A stretch of DNA of 64,000 nt, from NCBI RefSeq assembly GCF_008079445.1, contig NZ_VRYH01000007.1, positions 62,001 to 126,000 on the forward strand. Direction: 5' to 3'. Below the pieces are notes generated by a model. That model was given only the letters and a program-made list of their open reading frames with translations. It made no database searches and had not been told where the DNA came from. Source of the stretch: Aidingimonas lacisalsi (GTDB lineage: Bacteria > Pseudomonadota > Gammaproteobacteria > Pseudomonadales > Halomonadaceae). Shown here piece by piece: positions 35,250 through 45,202 of the stretch; position 1 is the stretch's first letter, and each line of letters opens with the position of its first letter. The position numbers and the translations under genes are program-made.

Positions 35250-36428
35250 TCACTCTCGGGGAGTCAGGCGCCCGGCGCGATTGAGTGCCGGATTCGCGTA
35301 TTGAGCCAGCCACCATTCCCGCAGATGCGTGGGCACCTCGGCCAGGCGTTCGGAAAAATGCAATCGGTCGGCTTCGGTGACTTCGCTGAGATCGACCAGG
35401 TCCGGAGCCAGGCCACTGGCTTCCAGCGCCAGTTGGTGGCTCGGGAACAACCGGTATCCGCGTAACACTTGGCGGTCGATAGCGGCTGCCGCGTCTTCGG
35501 GAGACTCGGCATTGCCATCCAGTGGGGTGCCAAAGGTCAACTGGATTCGTCCTTTGTCACCCGTGATTCCGGCAACGATGGAAAGGATGTCTTCGAATTC
35601 GACTTTCTGGTAGCGGCCTTCGGAATGCATGGCGTATAGCTCGCGCGCTTTCTGTAGTGCGCAGGGGTCGTACTCGTAACTGATCGACACCGGCACGATG
35701 CGCAGTTCTGCGATAGCCTCTCCCAGACTGGCTTGTCGGTCTGCTTGACGCCGCGCCATGGTCAGCATCTTGACGATGGCCGGATCGGTCTGGTCGATGC
35801 CGCTTTTAGCGCGTCCTTCGCGTTGAGCCAACCACACTGAGTGGTTGTCCTCGAGGACCGAGTGGCGAATGTAGCGCGATAGCGTCTGGTAGGCGGCCAG
35901 CATTTCGCGTTTGCCCTTGGCCGAACGCGGGACGATGAAGCTCTTGTTCAGGCGCATCAGATCCGTGACATAGGGCTTCTGCAATAGGTTGTCACCGATG
36001 GCGATGCGCACGGTATTGCGGCCCGATTGATATAGGGCGTAGTTGACGAAGGCCGGATCGAGGGCGATATCGCGATGGTTGCTGATGAAGAGGTAGGCGC
36101 TATCGGGAGATAACTGCTCGACACCTGCGACATCGAACGCCGTCGTGCTTGTGCGAATCATGCGCTGCATGTATCCCGCAATCCGCAACTGAAAATCGCG
36201 GATGCTCTCGACGCCACGCATCTCGCGTCGTACCGCCATACTGGCGATGGCTCTTGCCAGTCTGGGCGCGAATCGCGCCAATCTGGGCAACTTGTACTGC
36301 GTCAAGGCATCGAGTAACTCGGCATCATGGGCTAGGCGCGACAGGACGTCGGCCACTTCGTCGTCGCGGTAGGGACGAATGTCGTCGAAACTGTTTGCTG
36401 GCGTCATGGATGGCGATGATGAAGTCAC
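35250..36428 (-). CDS. PlsC-like glycerolipid acyltransferase
   Basis: A 392-residue membrane-associated acyltransferase. The catalytic block is FISNHRDIALDPAFVNYALY (around residue 114), an NHRD form of the HxxxxD motif, followed by NKSFIVPRSAKGKREML and a substrate-binding VWLAQREGRAKSG segment, then IVPVSISYEYDPC. It probably transfers an acyl group to a glycerophosphate or lysophospholipid. The assigned GTG at 36428 overlaps the rdgC stop (GTGA); an ATG at 36407 is the alternative, and neither has a strong ribosome site. Second gene of the rdgC unit; why it pairs with rdgC is not clear. Confidence 0.85.
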   Translation of the reverse strand: MTSSSPSMTPANSFDDIRPYRDDEVADVLSRLAHDAELLDALTQYKLPRLARFAPRLARAIASMAVRREMRGVESIRDFQLRIAGYMQRMIRTSTTAFDVAGVEQLSPDSAYLFISNHRDIALDPAFVNYALYQSGRNTVRIAIGDNLLQKPYVTDLMRLNKSFIVPRSAKGKREMLAAYQTLSRYIRHSVLEDNHSVWLAQREGRAKSGIDQTDPAIVKMLTMARRQADRQASLGEAIAELRIVPVSISYEYDPCALQKARELYAMHSEGRYQKVEFEDILSIVAGITGDKGRIQLTFGTPLDGNAESPEDAAAAIDRQVLRGYRLFPSHQLALEASGLAPDLVDLSEVTEADRLHFSERLAEVPTHLREWWLAQYANPALNRAGRLTPRE

Positions 36429-37432
36429 GTTAAAGGCGTTACGCTGGTGTTGTCATGGTGGGTATGCGGCATGGCGCTGTCGTTACGTTCCGTAATGGCA
36501 GCGTTGCCGCCTGAGGTGCCATCGGTACTGGCTTCTCCACCCAGCCAGGCGATCAGTTGGTCTGTGGCTTCCGCCAGGGTCTGCGCCATCAGGATGAAGT
36601 CGGTTTCCAGACGTTGAATGGCATCGTCCCCATCATCGGCTTGTGAGGCTTCATCGATCAAGGCATCGGCAAAGCGCAGCGACTTGAGTGCCAGATCATC
36701 ATGAAGCATCAGCGATACTCGGTCTTCGATGTCGATTGCCAGTCGCGTTGCCTGGCGGCCTCCCGAGAGCAGAGATAATATCTCTTCACTGTCGAGATCG
36801 ACACGCCGTGCGCGTAGAACGCCCTCATCGTCGGATGATTGGAGTTCGAGCTGGTCTCCCAGACGTAGATCGGCAGGGCGACTGGCGGGGTCGTGCAGCC
36901 ATTCGGTCATGGCACGGATCGGCAGTGTCTGCGTCGCAAGGGGCGTGACCTTGAGGCTACCCAGTGTCTGGCGCAGCAAGTCAAGGACTTCTTCGGCGCG
37001 CTTGGCACTACTGGCGTTGACACCGATCAGGGAGCGTTGCGTATCCCACCATAGATCCACGCGTTGCCGGCGTACGAAGGCTTGCGGCAATAACTCCTCG
37101 TAGACCTGTTCCTTGATGGCCTGTTTCTCCTTGCGCGGTAGTGGGGCGCCCTCCGCACGCTCGCGGTCGGCGGTACGCTCTTCGACTTCTTCGCGCACGA
37201 TGCTGGCGGGCAGTAGCCGTTCCTGGCGTTGGGCCGAGAGTAGCCGATGTCCCTGCAGTTCATGCGCATAACGTGTGTCGGTACGCCCGCCTGGCGAGCA
37301 CCAACCGATGCGGCGTGCATCATGGTTGCCCAGTGGCCGCGAAGCATGCTCGGCAAGGACGTCTTCGAGCGTTGCCAGCGGTATCACCGGAGCGTCATGC
37401 AGGCGATAAAGGTGCAAGTGCTTGAACCACAT
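36425..37432 (-). CDS. rdgC: Recombination-associated protein RdgC
   Basis: A 335-residue DNA-binding protein that forms a dimeric ring on duplex DNA and restrains RecA in E. coli. The start MWFKHLHLYRLHD, the segment IGWCSPGGR and the long helical middle (EVEERTADRERAEGAPLPRK) are typical, and the length is close to the usual 300 plus a short acidic tail. It is head-to-head with gyrA, 194 bases apart, and heads a four-gene unit whose members overlap or nearly touch. Confidence 0.93.
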   Translation of the reverse strand: MWFKHLHLYRLHDAPVIPLATLEDVLAEHASRPLGNHDARRIGWCSPGGRTDTRYAHELQGHRLLSAQRQERLLPASIVREEVEERTADRERAEGAPLPRKEKQAIKEQVYEELLPQAFVRRQRVDLWWDTQRSLIGVNASSAKRAEEVLDLLRQTLGSLKVTPLATQTLPIRAMTEWLHDPASRPADLRLGDQLELQSSDDEGVLRARRVDLDSEEILSLLSGGRQATRLAIDIEDRVSLMLHDDLALKSLRFADALIDEASQADDGDDAIQRLETDFILMAQTLAEATDQLIAWLGGEASTDGTSGGNAAITERNDSAMPHTHHDNTSVTPLT

Positions 37433-37540
37433 GGGCTGTCTCGATTGAAAAAGGAACGCATATTATGGCGAAAGCCACCGCTGGGTGCTAGGGCCGGTTG
37501 TTTTCGACGGTGGTAGCGGCTGCCTTTGCGGTTCAGTGAA

Positions 37541-37549
37541 TGATATAAT
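37541..37549 (+). promoter_or_regulatory. gyrA: Extended -10 promoter of gyrA
   Basis: TGATATAAT is an exact extended -10 (TG-n-TATAAT), 78 bases before the gyrA ATG. The -35 region (TGCCTT at 37521) is poor, as is common with extended -10 promoters; gyrA promoters are typically relaxation-sensitive. Confidence 0.6.
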
Positions 37550-37626
37550 CCTGGTTTGCCGTTACGAGATGAGTGAACGCATCCTTGTAGCGCCGACCTG
37601 TCGCAGTGCAAAGGATTTGACGACCC

Positions 37627-40320
37627 ATGGGTGACATCGCCAGAGAGATTCTGCCAGTCAATATCGAGGACGAGCTCAAGCAGTCGTATCTCGATTACGC
37701 CATGAGCGTGATTATCGGTCGGGCACTGCCCGATGTCCGTGACGGCTTGAAACCGGTGCATCGGCGAGTGCTTTTCGCCATGCATGAGCTCGGTAATGAT
37801 TGGAATAAACCTTACAAGAAGTCCGCACGTGTCGTGGGTGATGTCATCGGTAAGTATCACCCGCATGGAGACAGCGCGGTCTATGACACCATCGTGCGCA
37901 TGGCGCAGGACTTCTCGATGCGCCATGTGCTGGTCGATGGTCAAGGCAATTTCGGTTCCATCGATGGCGACAATGCGGCAGCGATGCGTTACACCGAGGT
38001 TCGCATGGCCAAGCTCTCGCATGAGCTGCTGGCCGATCTCGAGAAAGATACCGTCGACTGGGTCGACAACTATGATGGCACCGAGCGCATCCCCGAGGTG
38101 CTGCCGACCCGGATTCCCAATCTGCTGATCAATGGGTCGTCCGGCATTGCGGTCGGTATGGCGACGAATATCCCGCCGCACAACATGAGAGAGATCATCG
38201 AGGCCTGTCTTGCGTTGATCGACGATCATACGCTATCGGTCGATGATCTGATGGAGTACGTGCCGGGGCCGGATTTCCCCACCGGAGGCATCATCAATGG
38301 CCGGGCCGGTATCCTGGATGCCTACCGCACCGGTCGCGGGCGGATTTACGTCCGAGCGCGTCATACCATCGAGCATGACGAAAAGACCGGGCGCGACCAT
38401 ATCATCGTCGATGAGCTGCCATACCAGGTGAACAAGGCGCGGCTGATCGAGAAGATCGCCGAGCTCGTCAAGGACAAGCGCATCGATGGTATCGCGGAAC
38501 TGCGTGACGAGTCGGACAAGGATGGCCTGCGCGTCGTGATCGAGGTCAAGCGCGGCGAATCGGGTGAAGTCGTGGTCAATAACCTGTTCGCCCAGACCCA
38601 GCTCCAGAACGTCTTCGGGATCAATATGGTTGCGCTCGACGAAGGGCAGCCGAAGACGCTCAATCTCAAGGACATGCTCGAGGCTTTCATCCGCCATCGG
38701 CGTGAAGTGGTCACTCGTCGTACCCTGTATGAATTGCGCAAGGCGCGGGAGCGAGGGCATATCCTCGAAGGTCTGGCCGTCGCGATTTCCAACATCGATG
38801 AAGTAATCGAGTTGATCAAGGCCTCGCCGTCGGCTGCCGAGGCCAAGGAGAAGCTGCTCGCCCGGAATTGGCAGCCAGGACAAGTGACCGACATGCTCGA
38901 GCGGGCCGGTGCCTATTCGTGCAAGCCAGAGGATCTGGACGTCGGTTACGGCCTCGACGAAGCTGGGAAGGAGTACCGACTGTCACCTGCCCAGGCGCAA
39001 GCCATTCTCGAACTCCGTCTGCATCGTTTGACCGGCCTGGAAACCGAAAAGCTGCTCAACGAATATCTCGGTATTCTCGAGAAGATCGCCGAACTCACGG
39101 ACATCCTGGCATCCGCCGATCGTCTTCTCCAGGTCATCCGCGAAGAATTGGCAGCCGTTCGAGAGCAGTTCGGGGACCAGCGGCGCACCGTCATTCAGGC
39201 CAGTCACCTAGATCTGAGTATCGCAGATTTGATCGCTGAAGAGGATATGGTCGTCACCATCTCGCGCAGCGGTTATGCCAAGACACAGCCCTTGTCCGAC
39301 TATCAGGCCCAGCGTCGCGGCGGTCGCGGCAAGTCGGCGACCAGCATGAAGGATGAAGACGTCATCGAGCATCTGCTGGTGGCATCGACACACGATACCG
39401 TGCTGCTGTTCTCCAATCGCGGCAAGGTCTACTGGCTCAAGGTCTATGAAATGCCCGCTGCCAGCCGTGGTTCGCGTGGCAAGCCGATGGTCAACTTGTT
39501 GCCGCTGGATGAGGACGAATCGATCTCGGCGATGCTACCGGTGCGCGAGTACCGTCAGGATAGCTACATCCTCTTTGCGACGGCGCGGGGTACCGTCAAA
39601 CGTACCTCGCTCAATCAGTTCTCGCGTCCCCGTAGCGTCGGGTTGATTGCGATCGACCTGGAAGACGATGATCGTCTGGTGGGTGCCGCGATTACCTCCG
39701 GCACCGACCATGCCATGCTGCTCTCATCCAATGGCAAGGCAATCCGTTTCGATGAATCGCAGGTTCGAGCGATGGGCAGGACGGCGCGTGGCGTGCGGGG
39801 TATGCGCCTGCAGGGCGATGCCGAAGTCATCAGTCTGATCATCCCTAAATCGCGCAATATCGATGCCGAGGCGGACGCCGACGATGACATGAATGGCAAT
39901 GCGGTCTCCGAGGCTGGGAATGGCGAGCAGGTCTATATCCTCACTGCCTCAGAAAATGGCTATGGCAAACGCACGCGGCTGGAAGAGTTTCCGCTCCGGG
40001 GCCGCGGTGGTCAGGGCGTGATCGCGATGCAGACCAGTGAACGCAATGGGGCTCTGGTAGCCGCCATGCAGGTGTATGCAAGTGATGAAATGATGCTCAT
40101 CACCGATAGAGGAACCCTGGTCCGTACTCGGGTCGATGAAGTCTCGGTCACGTCACGTAATACCCAGGGCGTCATGTTGATCCGCCTTGGCAATGAAGAA
40201 CGGTTGGTCAAGACCGTACGCATCGACGAACCCGAAGAGAGTGACGAAGACGCGGTGACAGTGGACGCGGATATCATCGAGAGTCGCGATGACGAAAGCG
40301 ACGACGCATCGAAGGTGTAG
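37627..40320 (+). CDS. gyrA: DNA gyrase subunit A
   Basis: The 897-residue breakage-rejoining subunit of gyrase. The active-site Tyr is residue 122 ([11 protein letters not shown]). The quinolone region [17 protein letters not shown] keeps Ser83 and Asp87, the sensitive forms in E. coli numbering. The GyrA box is [10 protein letters not shown], and the C-terminal beta-pinwheel has repeats such as [14 protein letters not shown] and RGVRGMRL, with an acidic insert ([12 protein letters not shown]) and acidic tail. Its TAG stop coincides with the first bases of a REP-like repeat. First gene of the gyrA-serC-pheA-tyrA/aroA-cmk-rpsA block, as in pseudomonads. Confidence 0.98.
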   Translation: MGDIAREILPVNIEDELKQSYLDYAMSVIIGRALPDVRDGLKPVHRRVLFAMHELGNDWNKPYKKSARVVGDVIGKYHPHGDSAVYDTIVRMAQDFSMRHVLVDGQGNFGSIDGDNAAAMRYTEVRMAKLSHELLADLEKDTVDWVDNYDGTERIPEVLPTRIPNLLINGSSGIAVGMATNIPPHNMREIIEACLALIDDHTLSVDDLMEYVPGPDFPTGGIINGRAGILDAYRTGRGRIYVRARHTIEHDEKTGRDHIIVDELPYQVNKARLIEKIAELVKDKRIDGIAELRDESDKDGLRVVIEVKRGESGEVVVNNLFAQTQLQNVFGINMVALDEGQPKTLNLKDMLEAFIRHRREVVTRRTLYELRKARERGHILEGLAVAISNIDEVIELIKASPSAAEAKEKLLARNWQPGQVTDMLERAGAYSCKPEDLDVGYGLDEAGKEYRLSPAQAQAILELRLHRLTGLETEKLLNEYLGILEKIAELTDILASADRLLQVIREELAAVREQFGDQRRTVIQASHLDLSIADLIAEEDMVVTISRSGYAKTQPLSDYQAQRRGGRGKSATSMKDEDVIEHLLVASTHDTVLLFSNRGKVYWLKVYEMPAASRGSRGKPMVNLLPLDEDESISAMLPVREYRQDSYILFATARGTVKRTSLNQFSRPRSVGLIAIDLEDDDRLVGAAITSGTDHAMLLSSNGKAIRFDESQVRAMGRTARGVRGMRLQGDAEVISLIIPKSRNIDAEADADDDMNGNAVSEAGNGEQVYILTASENGYGKRTRLEEFPLRGRGGQGVIAMQTSERNGALVAAMQVYASDEMMLITDRGTLVRTRVDEVSVTSRNTQGVMLIRLGNEERLVKTVRIDEPEESDEDAVTVDADIIESRDDESDDASKV

Positions 40321-40602
40321 GAGCGACTTCAGTCGAGATGGCGTCGTCAGGCGCCCGGTGGAGGTGACCAGAGCAGGGCTTGTCGCCCTGCATCGCGGTT
40401 GAAACCGCTTCCACCACACCGGTACTGGTTGTTGGTAGGAGCGACTTCAGTCGCGATGGCGTCGTCAGGCGCCCGGTGGAGGTGACCAGAGCAGGGCTTG
40501 TCGCCCTGCATCGCGGTTGAAACCGCTCCCACCACACCGGTATTGGTTGTTGGTAGGAGCGACTTCAGTCGCGATTGGCGCCATCAGGCGCCCGGTGGAG
40601 AC
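40317..40602. repeat. Tandem REPIN-like repeats (two full 118-bp units and a partial third)
   Basis: Units start at 40317, 40435 and 40553, a period of exactly 118 bases; units 1 and 2 differ at only about three positions, and unit 3 stops near 40602. Each full unit carries a REP arm GTAGGAGCGACTTCAGTCGC and, about 76 bases on, an inverted relative ending GAAACCGCTCCCAC, plus an internal CAGGGC-GCCCTG hairpin. Inverted REP pairs are the REPIN arrangement mobilised by RAYT transposases; no RAYT gene is in the window. It fills the gyrA-serC gap. The 60 bases after it hold only the serC leader. Confidence 0.85.
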
Positions 40603-40663
40603 CGCCAGGGCAGGATCAGGGGCGGATCATAACGCAACGACAAGAGGATCGGGATTCACACAC

Positions 40664-41764
40664 ATGACACGTCACTATAATTTCTGTGCCGGGCCGGCGG
40701 CATTACCGGAAGCCGTGCTCGAACGTGCTAAAGACGAGTTGCTTGACTACCAGGGACGCGGCCTGTCGGTCATGGAGATGAGCCACCGTAGTCCCGAGTT
40801 CGTGGCCATTGCCGAGCGTGCCGAGCAGGATCTTCGCGACCTGCTGGAAATACCGGCCAATTATCGTGTGCTGTTTCTGCAAGGTGGGGCGACGATGCAG
40901 TTCGCAATGGTGCCCTACAACCTGCTTGGCCTGGGGGGAACGCCCAACTATCTCTATACCGGCATCTGGGCCAAAAAAGCGATTGCCGAAGCGCAACACT
41001 TGGGAGGAGCCCATGTTGCCGCCTCCAGTGAATCGAACCGTTTGACCGCCGTTCCTCGGCCCGAGGATATCGAGCTCTCCAGCGATGCTGCCTACTTGCA
41101 CTATACGGCTAACGAAACGATCGGTGGCCTGGCATTCGATTATGTGCCGGAACCGCGTTCTCTCGGTGACAGCAGTGTGCCGGTGGTCTGTGACATGTCA
41201 TCGTCGATCCTCTCCGCGCCCATTGATGTTGCCGACTATGGCGTGATTTATGCGGGTGCACAGAAGAACATTGGACCGGCCGGATTGACAGTCGTCATCG
41301 TGCGGGATGATCTGCTCGATCGAGGCCGGGCGGACATGCCAAGCTTGTTCAATTACAAGACGCTGGCTGAAGCGGGTTCAATGGTGAATACGCCACCGAC
41401 GTATGCGTGGTACCTGGCGGGTCTGGTCTTTCAATGGCTGAAGCATGATGTCGGTGGTCTCGCCAACATGGGGGCCATCAATCAGCGCAAGGCCAGCAAG
41501 CTATATTCAGCGATCGACAATAGCGGTCTTTATTCTAACCCGATCGTGCCTGGCAACCGTTCACGCATGAACGTTCCCTTCGTGCTTGCCGACGATCGCC
41601 TGAATCAGCCATTCCTTGATGAGGCGGAAGCAGCGGGATTATTGAATCTCAACGGCCATCGCAGCGTCGGCGGCATGCGTGCCAGCCTCTATAATGCCGT
41701 CCCCGAGGCGGCGGTCGATACGCTGATCGCATTCATGACGGACTTCGAGAAACGAAGGGGGTAA
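40664..41764 (+). CDS. serC: Phosphoserine aminotransferase
   Basis: Converts 3-phosphohydroxypyruvate to phosphoserine (serine pathway) and acts in pyridoxal phosphate synthesis. The 366-residue protein begins MTRHYNFCAGPAALPEAVLE; the PLP lysine lies in IYAGAQKNIGPAG, and LQGGATMQFAMVPYNLL and NHRSVGGMRASLYNAV-like segments match the family. The ATG at 40664 is chosen because the in-frame region upstream lies in the REP repeats. Ribosome site GAGGA is somewhat distant. Confidence 0.96.
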   Translation: MTRHYNFCAGPAALPEAVLERAKDELLDYQGRGLSVMEMSHRSPEFVAIAERAEQDLRDLLEIPANYRVLFLQGGATMQFAMVPYNLLGLGGTPNYLYTGIWAKKAIAEAQHLGGAHVAASSESNRLTAVPRPEDIELSSDAAYLHYTANETIGGLAFDYVPEPRSLGDSSVPVVCDMSSSILSAPIDVADYGVIYAGAQKNIGPAGLTVVIVRDDLLDRGRADMPSLFNYKTLAEAGSMVNTPPTYAWYLAGLVFQWLKHDVGGLANMGAINQRKASKLYSAIDNSGLYSNPIVPGNRSRMNVPFVLADDRLNQPFLDEAEAAGLLNLNGHRSVGGMRASLYNAVPEAAVDTLIAFMTDFEKRRG

Positions 41765-41797
41765 TCCCTACGCGGAGTTAGATGCTATAAGCTGTGA

Positions 41798-41836
41798 GAA
41801 AGCCTTGTATTGGCAGTATCCCGGCTTACGGCTTTC
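41798..41836 (+). other. Hairpin in the serC-pheA gap
   Basis: GAAAGCC (41798-41804) pairs with GGCTTTC (41830-41836); a nearby GGCTT offers an alternative pairing. No leader peptide rich in Phe codons is seen, so classical attenuation of pheA is not supported. Confidence 0.35.
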
Positions 41837-41864
41837 AAGCATATTCAAAGCAGGGGAATAACGA

Positions 41865-42956
41865 ATGACTGACACCCCCACCAAACTCGACGAACTTCGT
41901 CAGCGTATCGATCAACTGGATGACGATATTCTCGGTCTGATCAGCGAGCGCGCTAGTTGCGCCAAGCAGGTGGCCGATATCAAGACCCAGGACGATCCGG
42001 GAACCGTCTTTTATCGTCCCGAGCGTGAAGCCCAGGTATTGCGCCGTATCATGGCGCTCAACCAGGGGCCGCTGGACTCCGAGGAAATGGCTCGGTTGTT
42101 TCGGGAAATCATGTCCGCATGTCTGGCCTTGGAGCAACCGGTCAAGGTGGCGTACCTGGGGCCTGAAGGAACCTTTACGCAGCAAGCGGCACTCAAGCAC
42201 TTCGGGCATAGTGCGGTCAGTATGCCGATGGCCGCAATCGATGACGTTTTCCGTGAAGTGGAGGCGGGGGCGGCGAACTATGGTGTCGTACCGGTCGAAA
42301 ACTCTACGGAGGGAGTCGTCAACCATACGCTGGATTCCTTCATGGACTCCGCCATGCAGATCGGTGGTGAAGTCGTGCTGCGAATTCATCACCACTTGCT
42401 GGTCTCCGGCAATACGCTCAAGGACAAGGTGTCACGCATATACTCTCACCCTCAGTCCTTTGCACAATGCCGAAAATGGCTGGATGCGCATTACCCTCAT
42501 GCCGAACGTGTGGCTGTCGCGTCCAATGCCGAGGCTGCCAAGTTGGTCAAGACCGAGTGGCATAGTGCCGCAATAGCCGGTGATATGGCTGCCAGGCTGT
42601 ATGAACTGGAGAAGATTGCCGAGAAGATAGAGGATAGCCCGGATAACTCGACACGTTTCTTGATCATCGGCAATCACAGTGTCCCGGTTTCCGGCGAAGA
42701 CAAGACCTCGATCGTGGTGGCAATGCGTAACCAGCCTGGCGCACTGCATGAGTTATTGGAGCCGTTTCATCGCCATCACATCGACCTGACACGTTTGGAA
42801 ACGCGTCCGTCACGCACCGGTGTCTGGAATTATGTCTTCTTCATCGATTTCAAGGGGCATCGCGACGAACCGGAAGTCGCTGCCGTTCTGGAAGAAGTCA
42901 GGTTACGTGCGGCTGAACTCAAGGTGTTGGGTTCCTACCCGATGGGCGTACTGTGA
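41865..42956 (+). CDS. pheA: Chorismate mutase / prephenate dehydratase (P-protein)
   Basis: A 363-residue bifunctional enzyme of phenylalanine synthesis. The AroQ chorismate mutase domain (about 1-90, LDELRQRIDQLDDDILGLIS) is followed by the prephenate dehydratase domain (VAYLGPEGTFTQQAALKHFG; VVPVENSTEGVVN) and a C-terminal ACT domain (TSIVVAMRNQPGALHELLEP, with LTRLETRPSR) that senses phenylalanine. GGGGAATAACG gives the ribosome site. Its stop overlaps the start of the next gene. Confidence 0.97.
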   Translation: MTDTPTKLDELRQRIDQLDDDILGLISERASCAKQVADIKTQDDPGTVFYRPEREAQVLRRIMALNQGPLDSEEMARLFREIMSACLALEQPVKVAYLGPEGTFTQQAALKHFGHSAVSMPMAAIDDVFREVEAGAANYGVVPVENSTEGVVNHTLDSFMDSAMQIGGEVVLRIHHHLLVSGNTLKDKVSRIYSHPQSFAQCRKWLDAHYPHAERVAVASNAEAAKLVKTEWHSAAIAGDMAARLYELEKIAEKIEDSPDNSTRFLIIGNHSVPVSGEDKTSIVVAMRNQPGALHELLEPFHRHHIDLTRLETRPSRTGVWNYVFFIDFKGHRDEPEVAAVLEEVRLRAAELKVLGSYPMGVL

Positions 42957-45202
42957 TCATGGGCGAACCCCGCATCCTGATCGTCGGACTTGGGTTGATA
43001 GGTGGGTCACTGGCGGCTGCACTCAAGCAAAACGGCTTCCAGGGCGAGATCCTCGCGTGTGACCGTGACAGAGAAGAAATCGAGCGTGGCATCGCCATGG
43101 GGATCATCGATCGTGGCGATACGGACCTTGAGCCCCTGCTGCCGGGGTGTTCGCTGGTCGTGTTGGCAGTGCCCGTCATGGCCATGGAGGCGGTGCTGAA
43201 CCGCTTGGCCGTCTCATCGGATGAGCGAACCATCATTACCGATGTCGGCAGCACCAAGGGGGCGATCCGCGATGCCGCTATCCGGGCGTTTGGTGACTTG
43301 CCGAGTCGTTTCGTTCCCGGCCATCCGATCGCCGGTTCCGAAAAAACGGGCGTCGAGGCATCCGATGCCGAACTGTATCGTCATCATAAGGTCATCCTGA
43401 CCCCGGATGATGATACGGACCCGGATGCGCTGCGCCGTGTTAGCGCTCTGTGGGTTTCCTGCGGCGCCGATGTCTTGACGATGGATATCGAGCACCACGA
43501 CCAGGTATTGGCGCAAACCAGCCATCTGCCGCACCTACTGGCTTTTTCACTGGTCGATACACTGGCCCGGCAGGATGAGCGACTCGAAATTTTCCGCTAT
43601 GCGGCGGGAGGATTTCGGGATTTTACGCGCATCGCCGGTAGCGATCCGGTAATGTGGCGGGATATTTTCATGGCCAATCGCGATGCCGTGCTTGCCGCCC
43701 TGGATGATTTCGAATCCGGAGTGGCGAGACTGCGTAACGCCGTGGTGGCCGGTGACGGTGATGCCATGCTGGCGACGTTCGATCGTGCCAGCCATGCGCG
43801 TCGCTATTTCGACACGCTCTTGAACCAGACGAGTTATCAAGCAGGTTATCAGACCATGGAACATAGTAAGCGTCGTTACCGGGTGGCGCCCGGGGGCAGT
43901 GCCTCTGGATGTATTCGGGTGCCCGGTGATAAATCGGTCTCGCACCGTTCGATCATGCTTGGCGCGTTGGCCGAGGGTATCACCGAGGTGACGGGGTTCC
44001 TCGAGGGCGAGGACAGCCTGGCCACGTTACAGGCATTTCGTGAGATGGGGGTGGCGATCGAAGGGCCGCACCAGGGGCGCGTGACGATCCACGGCGTAGG
44101 CATGCACGGTCTGCAGAAGCCGGCCGGACCTCTCTATGTAGGTAACGCCGGCACGGCGATGCGGTTGTTCGCCGGCTTGCTGGCAGGTCAGGCATTCGAT
44201 ACCGAGTTGACCGGCGATGTGTCGTTGACCAGACGCCCGATGGGGCGGGTGGCCGATCCGCTGCGTGAAATGGGCGCCGTGATCGAGACAGCCGAGGGGG
44301 GGCGTCCGCCGCTGATGATTCGTGGAGGGCAAGCACTGCAAGGTATCGACTACGACATGCCGATGGCCAGTGCTCAGGTGAAATCGTGCCTGTTGCTGGC
44401 CGGCATGTATGCACAGGGTGAAACTCGGGTACGGGAACCGGCACCGACCCGCGATCACACCGAGAGGATGCTCAATGGGTTCGGCTACCGCGTCGAGCGC
44501 GAAGGCGATACGGCCTGGCTCCAGGGTGGCGGCAAGCTACTGGCAGGGCCCATCGACGTTCCTTCGGATATCTCGTCGGCGGCGTTTTTCCTGGTTGCGG
44601 CCGCGATTACGCCTGGCGCTGACCTGACACTAGAGCATGTCGGCATCAACCCGACGCGCATTGGTGTCATCAATATCCTGCAAGCGATGGGGGCCGATCT
44701 CACGCTCGCCAATCAGCATGAAGTCGGCGGAGAGCCCGTCGCCGACATTCGCGTACGTTATGCGCCGCTTCAGGGAATCGAGATCCCTGCGGATCAAGTG
44801 CCGTTAGCCATCGATGAGTTTCCGGCCTTGTTCATTGCCGCCGCCAACGCCTCGGGCACGACACGGCTGCGTGGTGCCGAGGAACTACGCGTCAAGGAAT
44901 CCGACCGAATCCAGGCCATGGCGGATGGGCTGACGGCTCTGGGGGTCGAGAATCGAGTGCATGATGACGGTATCGATATCGTTGGGCGAGCCGACGACAC
45001 CGCCGACGATGGACCGCTTTATGGCGGTGGGCATGTCGATAGCCTCGGCGATCATCGTATCGCCATGGCGTTCACCGTGGCGGGATTGAGAGCCGCCGAT
45101 GAGATTCTGGTCGAAGACTGTACCAATGTGGCGACCTCGTTTCCGGGCTTTCTCGATCTGGTGAAACGGCTTGGCATGCATGTCGTTGAGGAGGCGTCAT
45201 GA
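42953..45202 (+). CDS. Fused prephenate dehydrogenase and EPSP synthase
   Basis: A 749-residue bifunctional protein. Residues about 1-295 are a TyrA-type dehydrogenase (Rossmann motif ILIVGLGLIGGSLAAAL; PGHPIAGSEKTGVEAS) that turns prephenate into 4-hydroxyphenylpyruvate. After a short linker, residues about 305-749 are AroA, 5-enolpyruvylshikimate-3-phosphate synthase (VPGDKSVSHRSIMLGALAEG; GNAGTAMRLFAGLLAG; VKESDRIQAMADGL; GDHRIAMAF). The GTG at 42953 overlaps the pheA stop; an ATG at 42959 is equally possible. Fused tyrA-aroA is known in pseudomonads; hisC, which sits between pheA and tyrA there, is absent here. Confidence 0.95.
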   Translation: MIMGEPRILIVGLGLIGGSLAAALKQNGFQGEILACDRDREEIERGIAMGIIDRGDTDLEPLLPGCSLVVLAVPVMAMEAVLNRLAVSSDERTIITDVGSTKGAIRDAAIRAFGDLPSRFVPGHPIAGSEKTGVEASDAELYRHHKVILTPDDDTDPDALRRVSALWVSCGADVLTMDIEHHDQVLAQTSHLPHLLAFSLVDTLARQDERLEIFRYAAGGFRDFTRIAGSDPVMWRDIFMANRDAVLAALDDFESGVARLRNAVVAGDGDAMLATFDRASHARRYFDTLLNQTSYQAGYQTMEHSKRRYRVAPGGSASGCIRVPGDKSVSHRSIMLGALAEGITEVTGFLEGEDSLATLQAFREMGVAIEGPHQGRVTIHGVGMHGLQKPAGPLYVGNAGTAMRLFAGLLAGQAFDTELTGDVSLTRRPMGRVADPLREMGAVIETAEGGRPPLMIRGGQALQGIDYDMPMASAQVKSCLLLAGMYAQGETRVREPAPTRDHTERMLNGFGYRVEREGDTAWLQGGGKLLAGPIDVPSDISSAAFFLVAAAITPGADLTLEHVGINPTRIGVINILQAMGADLTLANQHEVGGEPVADIRVRYAPLQGIEIPADQVPLAIDEFPALFIAAANASGTTRLRGAEELRVKESDRIQAMADGLTALGVENRVHDDGIDIVGRADDTADDGPLYGGGHVDSLGDHRIAMAFTVAGLRAADEILVEDCTNVATSFPGFLDLVKRLGMHVVEEAS

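Noticed and set aside
40274-40537. Repetitive minus-strand frame over the gyrA-serC gap
   Set aside because: It only translates the 118-bp REPIN units; composition follows the repeat and not a protein family.
40317-40602. CRISPR array
   Set aside because: The whole 118-bp unit repeats, without unique spacers, and no cas gene is present.
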